Below are positions 24,429-32,269 of a DNA stretch of 37,322 nucleotides, piece after piece (position 1 is the first letter of the stretch; each line of letters opens with the position of its first letter). This DNA comes from UBA2030 sp049969475. Its GTDB lineage: Bacteria > Bacteroidota > Bacteroidia > Bacteroidales > TTA-H9. A program made the position numbers and the translations under genes. The stretch lies in contig JBMFOU010000029.1 in assembly GCA_049969475.1 (NCBI GenBank), positions 1 through 37,322 on the forward strand. Direction: 5' to 3'. The notes under the pieces were generated by a model, which was not told the DNA's origin, did no database searches, and was given only the letters and a program-made list of their open reading frames with translations.

Positions 24429-26843
24429 ATGAAAAAGCTTTCTATACTTTTCTTGATTGTACTATGGGGCGTAATGCTTCAAGCCCAGGTGATAACAGTT
24501 GTTGACCGGGCTAGCTTGAGTCCGGTGCAAGGTGCATCCATCTTGGCGCGGGTGGGTGGAACAGAACAGGCCATTACCACAGCACCCAACGGCCGAGCTG
24601 AACTGCCAGCGGTGATGCTCCAGGCTCAAACCCTTACCATTCGTGCGCTGGGATACCATACTATTGAAACCACACCAGCAGAACTCAAGCAAAATGGCTA
24701 TGTGATAAAGCTAACGGGCCGTATGTACGACCTGGGTGAAACGGTCATCTCAGCCAGTAAGTTTGAAGAAAAACGCGAAGATGTACCTCAGCAGGTTTTG
24801 GTTATGAAAAGAAGGGATGTGGAGCTGCTAAATCAGCCCACGATGGCAGAACTCCTGCAGAGCAGTGGAGAAGTTTTGGTGCAGAAGAGTCAGCTGGGGG
24901 GCGGCAGTCCCATACTGCGGGGAATGGAAGCCAATAAGGTGTTACTGGTTGTCGATGGTATTCGTATGAATAATGCGATTTACCGGGGGGGACATTTGCA
25001 AAGTGTAATCACACTCGACAATGCTTCGCTGGAGAAAGCCGAAGTAGTTTATGGCCCCGGTTCGGTAATTTATGGAAGTGATGCTTTGGGTGGTGTAATG
25101 CATTTCTTTACATTGAAACCACGCACATCCGCACCAGGTCAGAAATTTTTGGGCCTGTCCAATGCCTTTACCCGTTACTCCACAGCTTATAATGAGAAGA
25201 CCATTCATGCCGATATAAATCTGGGCTGGGAAAAATGGGCCTCAGTTACTTCGGTTACAGTTTCTGACTTTGGCGATTTGCGTCAGGGCGATGTACGCAA
25301 TCCGTTTTACGGCGATTGGGGTAAAAGACTCTTTTATGTGGAACGCATCAACAACAAAGACAGTGTTTTATCCAACACCAACCCCAACATTCAGAAACAA
25401 TCTGGCTATACCCAATACGATTTTCTACAGAAGTTTCTTTTGAAAACTTCGGAGAAGACCCAGCATACACTTAATTTTCAATATTCTACCTCCTCCGACA
25501 TCAATCGATATGACCGGCTTACGGAAATGAGCGGAAACAAGCCGCGATATGCCCAATGGTACTATGGCCCCCAGAAAAGGCTTCTTGCTGCTTATCATCT
25601 CGATTTGCAAAACAGCGCTTTTTACGACCAGGCCCGCGTTACACTTGCCTGGCAAAATATTGAAGAGAGCCGTCATAACCGGAGTTTTGGCAAAAGCAAG
25701 CTAAGCCACCGGACCGAGAAAGTGAATGTGTTGTCGTTGAATGCTGATTTCCAGAAACAGTTGGCCCGGCATGAGTTGAGGTATGGATTGGAAGGAACCT
25801 ATAACGATGTCAACTCCTCAGCTTATTGGGAGAATATCAATGATGGAAGCACCGGTCCACTCGATACGCGTTACCCCGACGGAGGTTCGGTGATGCAGAC
25901 ATGGGCTGCTTATGTAACCCATGCCTGGGAAATCACTCCCCAGTTGATTTTAACTGACGGGCTCCGCTACAGTTATGTATATCTTAATGCCAAGTTTAAC
26001 GATACCACCTTTTTCCCCTTCCTTGACCGGGAAATAACCCAAAAATCGGGAGCTGTCAACGGCAATCTGGGATTGATATGGAAACCAGGGGCCGGATGGA
26101 AAGTCTCTTTGCTGGGTAGTACCGGTTTTCGGGCTCCCAATGTAGATGACCTGGGCAAGGTGTTTGAAAGCGTTCCTGGACGGGTGATAGTCCCCAATCC
26201 CGACCTGAAGCCTGAGTATGCATGGAATGCTGAACTGGGCCTGGCCAAAACTTTTGCTGGTATCGTTGATGTGGAGGCCAACGGTTTCTACACCCGGCTA
26301 ACCGACCTTATTACAGTGCAACCTGCACTGTTTCATGGAAAAGACAGCATTTATTACGATGGTGTTCTTAGCCAGGTGACGACCAGCGTAAATGCTGATG
26401 AGGCTTACCTTTACGGGGTGTCAGGTAAAATAGTAGCCCGTATTACTCCCAACTTTACCATCAGCTCCGTGCTGACTTATACCTACGGACGCATAAAAAC
26501 CGACACTATCGACTATCCGCTTGACCATGTCCCCCCGGTTTACGGCAAAACCTCCATGAACCTTATCCTCGACCGGTTTACGGCAGAGTTATATGCCATG
26601 TACAACGGCTGGAAACGACTGGAAGACTATAATCTTTTAGGAGAGGATAACATTAAATATGCTACGCAGTTTGGAATGCCTGCCTGGTACACGCTCAACC
26701 TGCGTATGGCCTGGCAGATGACCCCGCATTGGCAAGTTCAACTGGCCCTCGAAAACATTTTGGACCAGAACTATAGGGTATTTGCTTCAGGTATCAGTGC
26801 CCCGGGTCGCAATTTTGTTGTTACCCTGAGAGGAAGATTCTAA
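24429..26843 (+). CDS. TonB-dependent outer-membrane receptor, heme/hemoglobin type
   Basis: An 804-residue receptor. After a signal peptide (1-19) comes a carboxypeptidase-regulatory-like beta domain (about 20-98), a mark of Bacteroidota receptors. The plug (about 105-230) includes SPILRGMEANKVLLVVDGIRMN and YGPGSVIYGSDALGGVMHFF, a pattern typical of the hemoglobin/transferrin/lactoferrin and heme receptor group. The barrel fills the rest and ends with Phe804 (LRGRF), the usual outer-membrane C-terminus. A LENILDQNYR segment near the end is the typical TonB-receptor C-terminal box. Ligand is inferred as heme or another iron compound; it could also be a different metal chelate. A shared terminator follows. 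Confidence 0.92.
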   Translation: MKKLSILFLIVLWGVMLQAQVITVVDRASLSPVQGASILARVGGTEQAITTAPNGRAELPAVMLQAQTLTIRALGYHTIETTPAELKQNGYVIKLTGRMYDLGETVISASKFEEKREDVPQQVLVMKRRDVELLNQPTMAELLQSSGEVLVQKSQLGGGSPILRGMEANKVLLVVDGIRMNNAIYRGGHLQSVITLDNASLEKAEVVYGPGSVIYGSDALGGVMHFFTLKPRTSAPGQKFLGLSNAFTRYSTAYNEKTIHADINLGWEKWASVTSVTVSDFGDLRQGDVRNPFYGDWGKRLFYVERINNKDSVLSNTNPNIQKQSGYTQYDFLQKFLLKTSEKTQHTLNFQYSTSSDINRYDRLTEMSGNKPRYAQWYYGPQKRLLAAYHLDLQNSAFYDQARVTLAWQNIEESRHNRSFGKSKLSHRTEKVNVLSLNADFQKQLARHELRYGLEGTYNDVNSSAYWENINDGSTGPLDTRYPDGGSVMQTWAAYVTHAWEITPQLILTDGLRYSYVYLNAKFNDTTFFPFLDREITQKSGAVNGNLGLIWKPGAGWKVSLLGSTGFRAPNVDDLGKVFESVPGRVIVPNPDLKPEYAWNAELGLAKTFAGIVDVEANGFYTRLTDLITVQPALFHGKDSIYYDGVLSQVTTSVNADEAYLYGVSGKIVARITPNFTISSVLTYTYGRIKTDTIDYPLDHVPPVYGKTSMNLILDRFTAELYAMYNGWKRLEDYNLLGEDNIKYATQFGMPAWYTLNLRMAWQMTPHWQVQLALENILDQNYRVFASGISAPGRNFVVTLRGRF

Positions 26844-26861
26844 AAACCAAGGGATAAAAAC

Positions 26862-26893
26862 AAAAAAGGAGGTTATTATCGCCTCCTTTTTTT
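26862..26893. terminator. Bidirectional terminator between the receptor and CWC genes
   Basis: AAAAAAGGAGG and CCTCCTTTTTTT form a stem of 5 GC-rich pairs plus A-T pairs with a 9-nt loop. Both strands end in a T run, so it can stop the plus-strand receptor transcript and the minus-strand gltX-folB-CWC transcript, whose last stop codon is at 26898. Confidence 0.9.
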
Positions 26894-26897
26894 ATTT

Positions 26898-27098
26898 TTA
26901 TTCGAAGGAATTCTTTACTTCCTTTAAGCAATCAGGACACAGGCAGGTGGAGTAATGCTGTTGAATATAGCCAAGAGCCTGCGGACTTAATTGAACCTCA
27001 AAGCACCAGCACTTGCTCCCTTTGGAACATGCAAAGGTTTTTCCGCAACGGGGGCAGACCTCGGGCGGAACCAGCGATTTTTCAGTCTTTGCATCCAT
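26898..27098 (-). CDS. Cysteine-rich CWC-family protein
   Basis: A small protein of about 66 residues with seven cysteines in pairs: CPRC, AC, CWC, TCLCPDC. This is the pattern of the cysteine-rich CWC family, likely a zinc-binding domain of unknown function. The start is ATG at 27098 (MDAKTEKS) or 27104; both lie within the last codons of folB, so translation is coupled to it. The gene is the last of the gltX-folB unit and ends just before a terminator. Confidence 0.8.
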   Translation of the reverse strand: MDAKTEKSLVPPEVCPRCGKTFACSKGSKCWCFEVQLSPQALGYIQQHYSTCLCPDCLKEVKNSFE

Positions 27099-27450
27099 AA
27101 TCATCTGACAGAGTAACACTTACACTCCCTATTTTGCCTCCCAAAGGAGGATTGAGTTTTGAAATTTTCACTTTAGCATGGGTAATGCCTGGGAATTTGC
27201 TATGAAGAGCATCTAAAATCCGTCTTCCTAAGTGCTCAAGCAATTTGGAGGATGTTTCCATCTCTTTTTTCACCACACGATAGACGGCCTGATAATTGAC
27301 CGTATTATGCAGATCATCGGTTCTTTCAGCCAGAGTAGTATCTACCGAGATCTCCAGATCTACTTGAAAGCGTGTGCCAATCCGCTGTTCTTCTTCAAAA
27401 CAGCCATGATAGGCCCAAAATTCCATTTGTTCTATAGTAATCCATCCCAT
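27082..27450 (-). CDS. folB: Dihydroneopterin aldolase
   Basis: A 122-residue enzyme of folate synthesis, cleaving dihydroneopterin to 6-hydroxymethyl-dihydropterin and glycolaldehyde in the cytoplasm. It has the family pattern FWAYHGCFEEEQRIGTRFQV, with E21 in the pterin-binding position, and VKISKLNPPLGG with catalytic Lys98. The length is typical. It begins one base after the gltX stop codon and its end overlaps the CWC gene, so it belongs to a three-gene operon. Confidence 0.92.
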   Translation of the reverse strand: MGWITIEQMEFWAYHGCFEEEQRIGTRFQVDLEISVDTTLAERTDDLHNTVNYQAVYRVVKKEMETSSKLLEHLGRRILDALHSKFPGITHAKVKISKLNPPLGGKIGSVSVTLSDDYGCKD

Positions 27451-27451
27451 A

Positions 27452-28960
27452 TCAGGCTATTTTTTCGATGGCTTGCCGGATGCGACGCAGGGTTTCTTCT
27501 TTTCCCAGTACGGCCATAATGTCTGTAAGGTGAGGCCCAATGGAAGCACCGGTGAGGCAGAGCCGAAGGGCATTCATCACGGGCCCCATGCCCAATTGGT
27601 TTTCGTTGAGAAAATGCTGAATAGCTGTATCGAGGCTGGATGTATCAAACGAAGTTAGGGCATTTAAATGCTGAGCCAATTTTTCGAGAATAGCTGGTGT
27701 ATCCGATTTCCAGCGTTTTTTTATAACCTCTGGATCATAGCTTTCGGGTGAACGGAAGAAAAACCAGGCATGGTCCCAAAGTTCATGCATAAAGTTGACT
27801 CGCTCGCGCGTAAGCAGGACTACTTTTTCCACATAATCGGTGTCAGCTTCCACGCCCTTTGCCCTGAGTGTAGGCAAAAACTCCTCGGCTAGTTGTCGGG
27901 GCGAGCGCATGCGAAGGTATTGCTGGTTGAACCAACGGGCCTTTTCGGGGTCGAAGCGTGAGCCTGACTTACCTACTCTTTCGAGAGAAAAGAGTTCAAT
28001 CAGTTCATTTATGGAGAAAATTTCCTTGTCGATACCTGGATTCCAGCCCAATAAGGCGAGCATGTTGATAAAAGCTTCGGGGTAATAGCCCGATTCGCGG
28101 TAACCTGATGATTGTTCCCCTGTTTTGGGGTCGGTCCAGCGGAGGGGATAAACAGGGAAACCCAGCCGATCCCCATCGCGTTTGCTCAGCTTACCGTTAC
28201 CGTCGGGTTTGAGCAGTAGGGGTAAATGGGCAAATTCGGGGGCCTGCCAGCCAAAAAAGCGATAAAGTAATATATGCAGGGGAGCCGATGGCAACCATTC
28301 CTCGCCACGTATTACGTGAGTAATCTCCATTAAATGGTCATCAACAATGTTGGCCAGGTGGTAGGTGGGCATCCCATCCGATTTAAATAAAACCTTATCG
28401 TCGAGCAGATTGCTGTTTACCTGCACCAGACCGCGGATGTGGTCGTACACTTCCACTGTTTCGTTGGCAGGAATATGCGCCCGTATAACATAGGGTTCGC
28501 CCGAGGCAAGACGCTGACTCACTTCCTCCGGAGAGAGGGTGAGCGAGTTCTTCAACCGACTGCGGGTGGTGCTATCGTACTGGAAATTTGGACTCGCCTG
28601 ACGGGCAGCCTCCAACTCTTCTGGGGTGTCGAAAGCATAATAGGCATGTCCTTTTGCAATCAGCTCATCGGCAAACTGGCGGTAGAGCTCTTTTCGGTCG
28701 CTCTGACGGTATGGACCGTAGGGTCCGCCCACGTGCACCCCTTCATCGAAGGTAATTCCACACCATGTGAGCGATTCAATGATGTATTCTTCAGCACCGG
28801 GAACAAAACGGGTCTGGTCGGTATCTTCAATTCGTAAAATAAATTTTCCCCCATGCCGGCGCGCAAAAAGATAATTATACAACGCAGTTCTAACTCCTCC
28901 TATATGTAAAGGTCCGGTGGGGCTGGGTGCGAAGCGCACTCTTATGGGTCTTTTGTTCAT
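27452..28960 (-). CDS. gltX: Glutamyl-tRNA synthetase
   Basis: A 502-residue class I aminoacyl-tRNA synthetase charging tRNA-Glu. The HIGH-like motif is PLHIGG (17-22) and the KMSKS-like motif is KLSKR (257-261). RIEDTDQTR (43-51) is the normal Glu-binding segment. The anticodon-binding C-terminal domain covers about 330-502. Length and motifs are those of discriminating or nondiscriminating GltX; I cannot separate the two. It heads the gltX-folB-CWC operon with a -7 element 25 bases upstream. Confidence 0.96.
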   Translation of the reverse strand: MNKRPIRVRFAPSPTGPLHIGGVRTALYNYLFARRHGGKFILRIEDTDQTRFVPGAEEYIIESLTWCGITFDEGVHVGGPYGPYRQSDRKELYRQFADELIAKGHAYYAFDTPEELEAARQASPNFQYDSTTRSRLKNSLTLSPEEVSQRLASGEPYVIRAHIPANETVEVYDHIRGLVQVNSNLLDDKVLFKSDGMPTYHLANIVDDHLMEITHVIRGEEWLPSAPLHILLYRFFGWQAPEFAHLPLLLKPDGNGKLSKRDGDRLGFPVYPLRWTDPKTGEQSSGYRESGYYPEAFINMLALLGWNPGIDKEIFSINELIELFSLERVGKSGSRFDPEKARWFNQQYLRMRSPRQLAEEFLPTLRAKGVEADTDYVEKVVLLTRERVNFMHELWDHAWFFFRSPESYDPEVIKKRWKSDTPAILEKLAQHLNALTSFDTSSLDTAIQHFLNENQLGMGPVMNALRLCLTGASIGPHLTDIMAVLGKEETLRRIRQAIEKIA

Positions 28961-28985
28961 TTACAATGATTTGAAAAAGAGGCCG

Positions 28986-28993
28986 CAAAATTA
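28986..28993 (-). promoter_or_regulatory. -7 promoter element for gltX
   Basis: The minus strand reads TAATTTTG (TAnnTTTG), 25 bases before the gltX ATG. The 257-base gap to the plus-strand gene at 29218 holds this and the divergent element at 29165-29172; nothing else was recognised there. Confidence 0.65.
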
Positions 28994-29164
28994 CAAAAAT
29001 TGCAGCGGTATGCTTTTACTTACAGGTAGTTTCAGAAATTTCCAGGGTGTGCGCCTTTGTATCGCTTCTCATTAAGCAGAGACAAAAACCGAAATGATCT
29101 TTTCCTCATGAATCATCTTCAGGTATATATTTTCTTTTATGCAATTTTTTGTGCTAAAGAGATT

Positions 29165-29172
29165 TATTTTTG
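29165..29172 (+). promoter_or_regulatory. -7 promoter element for the secreted protein at 29218
   Basis: TATTTTTG (TAnnTTTG) lies 45 bases before the ATG. No -33 element with correct spacing was found. Confidence 0.55.
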
Positions 29173-29217
29173 CGAAGCTAAAACTTATGTCTCAAAAAAT
29201 AGCTTAACCTCCTCCTG

Positions 29218-31212
29218 ATGCGCGGCACCCTGTTTTTTTTGTGGTTGTGGTTATCCATATTTAGTAACCTAATGGGGCAAACTATTATGGAAGAAGACGA
29301 GGGTTTGGGGCAATACGACTATTTGTGCGTGGGTGATTCTACCTGGGTGCATTGGAGTACCGATTGGACTGTATGGGCAACGGCAGAAGTGGAAGTAAGC
29401 TTGCCGGGGGCTTCGACGAATTTTCCTTCGGAGTGGAAACATGATTGGGGAGGTAGAAAGCATTTGAGTACGATTGAACAAATAAGCCCCTATCATTTTC
29501 CTGCTGCAGCCTATCAACCCGGTTACCCCATTTCTTTAAACCTCAAGCTGAATGGAAATACTCTGGCTACTTACACAAATGAAGCCATGCTTTTTGGAAT
29601 TGAGAAACAAAATGTTTCGGGCTATATTTTTAACACAACCCGGCAGTTGGTTCTACAATTTGCCATTGATATAGGGACGGTATCCGGAGACCGTGTCTTA
29701 CAGGGTGTTCATGTTAAAAATGTAGGAAGCCTGAAGGAAGGTAACGGAGATAAGGATATAGGGTATGATGGGTTGAAAATGTATTATGAAGTAGGTACTT
29801 CTTTCGACTTCGATGGTACGGAGTCATCGGTTAATCTCTGGGGCGATTGGGGTGGAGATAGTAAATACAACAATGAGTGGAAAAATCTGGGGTTGAGCAT
29901 TACTATTCCTGCCGGGCAAAAATTGTATTGCTATGTAGTGATAGAAAATTTCTCTGCATCGGTGGTTTTAGGCAGGACCGCCCAGTTCCAGCTGGCTGTT
30001 GATGGATTGTGGATGGACAATTATGGGCTTTCACACAAAAACCAGGCTCGCGTCGACAGTAAAACCAACAGCGACTCTTTGCCTCTGGTAGAACCAACTT
30101 TTCATGTGCCTGGGGTAGTTGTCAGTTCTTATTATAATGCTGCCGATCCTAGGGATGAATGGACAGAATTGTTAGTAATTGCTGATGATTTAGACTTGAG
30201 AGGGTATACCCTACGAGACAACAACTCTACACAAACCTCCTGGCAACCTGAAATTACGTTCAGGAATATCGATTTTTGGAATCATATGCGTGCCGGAACG
30301 ATTATAAAGGTCTGGCACAGGCCTGCAAGCACTTCAGGAAATGTCTATGGTGCGCCGGATGTCAGCAAAGCGGACGGCTATATTGAATTAAATCTCTCCG
30401 ACGCCAATTATTTCAGTGGTGGATCATTTGGCACTTCCCCTTCCTGGGCCGGGACCAGTATGAATATTGCCGGAAGTGGAGATGTGGTACAGCTGAGGGA
30501 TGCCTCAGGCAAGCATATACATGCATTAGGACATATCAATGTGGCAGGAGCCGATTACAATGCCCTGCCCCTGCCTAAACTATGTCATAAGGTTGGCCTT
30601 TCTTCCAATCAAACTTTGGGCATCTGTCCCGGAGGTAATATCAACGAATTTGGTGTATTCCCTCCTCGTGAAGATTCAGTTTACACTTCAGTCGCATCAG
30701 GTCAACAAACGCCTGGTTTGCCCAATTTATGCTTATCCTCATCCACAGAAAATACTATTTATTGGCGAAGTTTACGTCAACCCGAATGGAACAGTCCCTC
30801 TGGTTTCGGGTCATTTAATCCGGGAAATACTGGTGTAAGCTTATCCTGGAATGCATGCGAAGATAGCTATCCCGCCGATAATACAACGGGTTATCTTATA
30901 CTTAGAAATACCGACAACAATTTCACTCCTCCTGTTGACGGTACAACCTATTTATCTGGGAATACTATAGGTTCAGCAGTGGTTGTTGCTGTTATTCAAA
31001 ATTCTCAGACCACAAATTATTCTGACCCTACCCCTGCACCTTGCGATGGGCATTTCTACTATCGCATCTACGCCTTTCGCTATGCACAGGACGAAATGAA
31101 TGGAAATTCCTTCCATAGTGCCCGTGGGGCTGCCTACAACGAGACTTCATTTGCCGAAATAACAGTGCAAGGTCCCATATCCCCCAATACCTCACTCATA
31201 TGGCATAATTAA
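29218..31212 (+). CDS. Large secreted protein with lamin-tail-like and FN3-like regions, ending PNTSLIWHN
   Basis: A 664-residue exported protein of unknown function. It has a signal peptide (about 1-20), a beta-rich N-terminal half (20-295), a region around 300-440 resembling a lamin-tail domain (EWTELLVIADDLDLRGYTLRDN ... SGDVVQLRDASGKHIHALG), and a region around 510-640 with fibronectin type III character (GVSLSWNACED ... TTGYLILRNTD ... HFYYRIYAFRY). There is no standard T9SS A or B sorting domain; the protein ends PNTSLIWHN. The next gene's product ends PNTSAIWHN, so the ending looks like a conserved tag or domain edge. Probably cell-surface or extracellular. Confidence 0.75.
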   Translation: MRGTLFFLWLWLSIFSNLMGQTIMEEDEGLGQYDYLCVGDSTWVHWSTDWTVWATAEVEVSLPGASTNFPSEWKHDWGGRKHLSTIEQISPYHFPAAAYQPGYPISLNLKLNGNTLATYTNEAMLFGIEKQNVSGYIFNTTRQLVLQFAIDIGTVSGDRVLQGVHVKNVGSLKEGNGDKDIGYDGLKMYYEVGTSFDFDGTESSVNLWGDWGGDSKYNNEWKNLGLSITIPAGQKLYCYVVIENFSASVVLGRTAQFQLAVDGLWMDNYGLSHKNQARVDSKTNSDSLPLVEPTFHVPGVVVSSYYNAADPRDEWTELLVIADDLDLRGYTLRDNNSTQTSWQPEITFRNIDFWNHMRAGTIIKVWHRPASTSGNVYGAPDVSKADGYIELNLSDANYFSGGSFGTSPSWAGTSMNIAGSGDVVQLRDASGKHIHALGHINVAGADYNALPLPKLCHKVGLSSNQTLGICPGGNINEFGVFPPREDSVYTSVASGQQTPGLPNLCLSSSTENTIYWRSLRQPEWNSPSGFGSFNPGNTGVSLSWNACEDSYPADNTTGYLILRNTDNNFTPPVDGTTYLSGNTIGSAVVVAVIQNSQTTNYSDPTPAPCDGHFYYRIYAFRYAQDEMNGNSFHSARGAAYNETSFAEITVQGPISPNTSLIWHN

Positions 31213-31270
31213 ACCAATTAATATAATTCTCTGAATTACAAATCTTTATTCATCCTAAGAATCCAAAACC

Positions 31271-32104
31271 ATGAGACGTTTAGCTTTATTCTTTTTCAGC
31301 CTCCTGATCTCAGGAATTACGATGGCTCAAAACCAAAATCTCACCCAGGACGTATGCCAGGGAGTTACCGAGAATTACTATGTGGACAACACCGCAGGCA
31401 GTAGTTATGTCTGGAGTATAACACCTGTTTCAGGAGGAAACATTGCTTCCGGCCAGGGGACCCACTCAGTGAATATTGAATGGACAGGTAGTCCCGGGGT
31501 TTATACAGTGAGTGTAGTGGAAACGGATGCCAACAACTGTGTTGGCCCAACGCGCAGTGTTACTATAACGGTACATGAAGCACCTGTCCCCAGCATTTCG
31601 GGACCTTTAACGGCCTGTACCGGAACACAAGGAATATATTCTATAACAGGTTCGGGGAGCAGCACTTACGCCTGGTCGGTAACAGTGCAGGGAAGCATTA
31701 CCTCAGGTGTTAATACGAATTCTGCCACCATCAACTGGATATCTGCGGGCACTGCTACAGTTACTGTCGTTGAAACGATTGGTATATGTTCAGCAACAGC
31801 TAATTACTCTGTAACCGTGAATGCTACACCTGCCCCATCGATTACGGGGGTAGATGCTACCTGCCTCAATTCCACCGAAGTGTTTGAGGTAACTCTTAAT
31901 GCCGGTTCTTCCTACAACTGGAGCGTATCGGGAGGTGTCAGCATTATTGGAGGACAGGGTTCCAACCAGCTTTCAGCAACCTTCAATGTGGCCGGGCCGC
32001 AAACGGTAACCATCGAGGAAACCGCAAATGGTTGCACTGGAACCGATACCCAAAACGTGACGGTTCACCCACTTCCTAACACTTCAGCCATCTGGCATAA
32101 TTAG
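31271..32104 (+). CDS. Secreted protein of three PKD-like repeats, ending PNTSAIWHN
   Basis: A 277-residue exported protein. A signal peptide (about 1-19, ending TMAQ) is followed by three PKD/Ig-like repeats of about 80 residues each (about 22-103, 104-186, 187-266). Each repeat has a Cys near its start and another near its end (VCQG/NNCVG; ACTG/GICSA; TCLN/NGCTG), and each has a W-S-[VI] core strand. The protein ends HPLPNTSAIWHN without a T9SS sorting domain. Such repeats are usual in large Bacteroidota adhesins, but here they make a small stand-alone protein. It follows the 664-residue protein by 58 bases and may be co-transcribed. Confidence 0.75.
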   Translation: MRRLALFFFSLLISGITMAQNQNLTQDVCQGVTENYYVDNTAGSSYVWSITPVSGGNIASGQGTHSVNIEWTGSPGVYTVSVVETDANNCVGPTRSVTITVHEAPVPSISGPLTACTGTQGIYSITGSGSSTYAWSVTVQGSITSGVNTNSATINWISAGTATVTVVETIGICSATANYSVTVNATPAPSITGVDATCLNSTEVFEVTLNAGSSYNWSVSGGVSIIGGQGSNQLSATFNVAGPQTVTIEETANGCTGTDTQNVTVHPLPNTSAIWHN

Positions 32105-32149
32105 TTGAAAATTAATTTTTTTAATATTAATGATAAAAAAATTTTTTCT

Positions 32150-32161
32150 GCAAACGTTTGC
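32150..32161. promoter_or_regulatory. LacI-family-type operator upstream of the amylase gene
   Basis: GCAAACGTTTGC is a perfect 12-bp palindrome with the central CG typical of LacI/GalR-family operators (PurR, MalR/CcpA-like sites have similar cores). It lies 37 bases before the amylase -7 element, near position -57 of the likely transcript, a place suited to activation or to repression with looping. Control of a secreted amylase by a maltose-type LacI regulator would fit known Bacteroidota biology. Confidence 0.6.
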
Positions 32162-32198
32162 TGAAACAGGGTTGCAAAAAAACCGGAAATTTTTAATT

Positions 32199-32206
32199 TA
32201 TATTTG
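32199..32206 (+). promoter_or_regulatory. -7 promoter element for the amylase gene
   Basis: TATATTTG (TAnnTTTG) lies 63 bases before the ATG at 32270. A TTG at 32204 overlaps it and is therefore rejected as the start. Confidence 0.65.
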
Positions 32207-32269
32207 CTACACATAATAAACACTTTGCACAGCTTACTGTATAAAATACACGAAACCAATTACTCATCA

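Noticed and set aside
29218..32104. The IWHN endings as T9SS type A or type B sorting domains
   Set aside because: The type A pattern (PNP...G.Y.(v/i)...K.v) and the gliding-motility type B domain are not visible before the ends; only the nine-residue similarity is seen.
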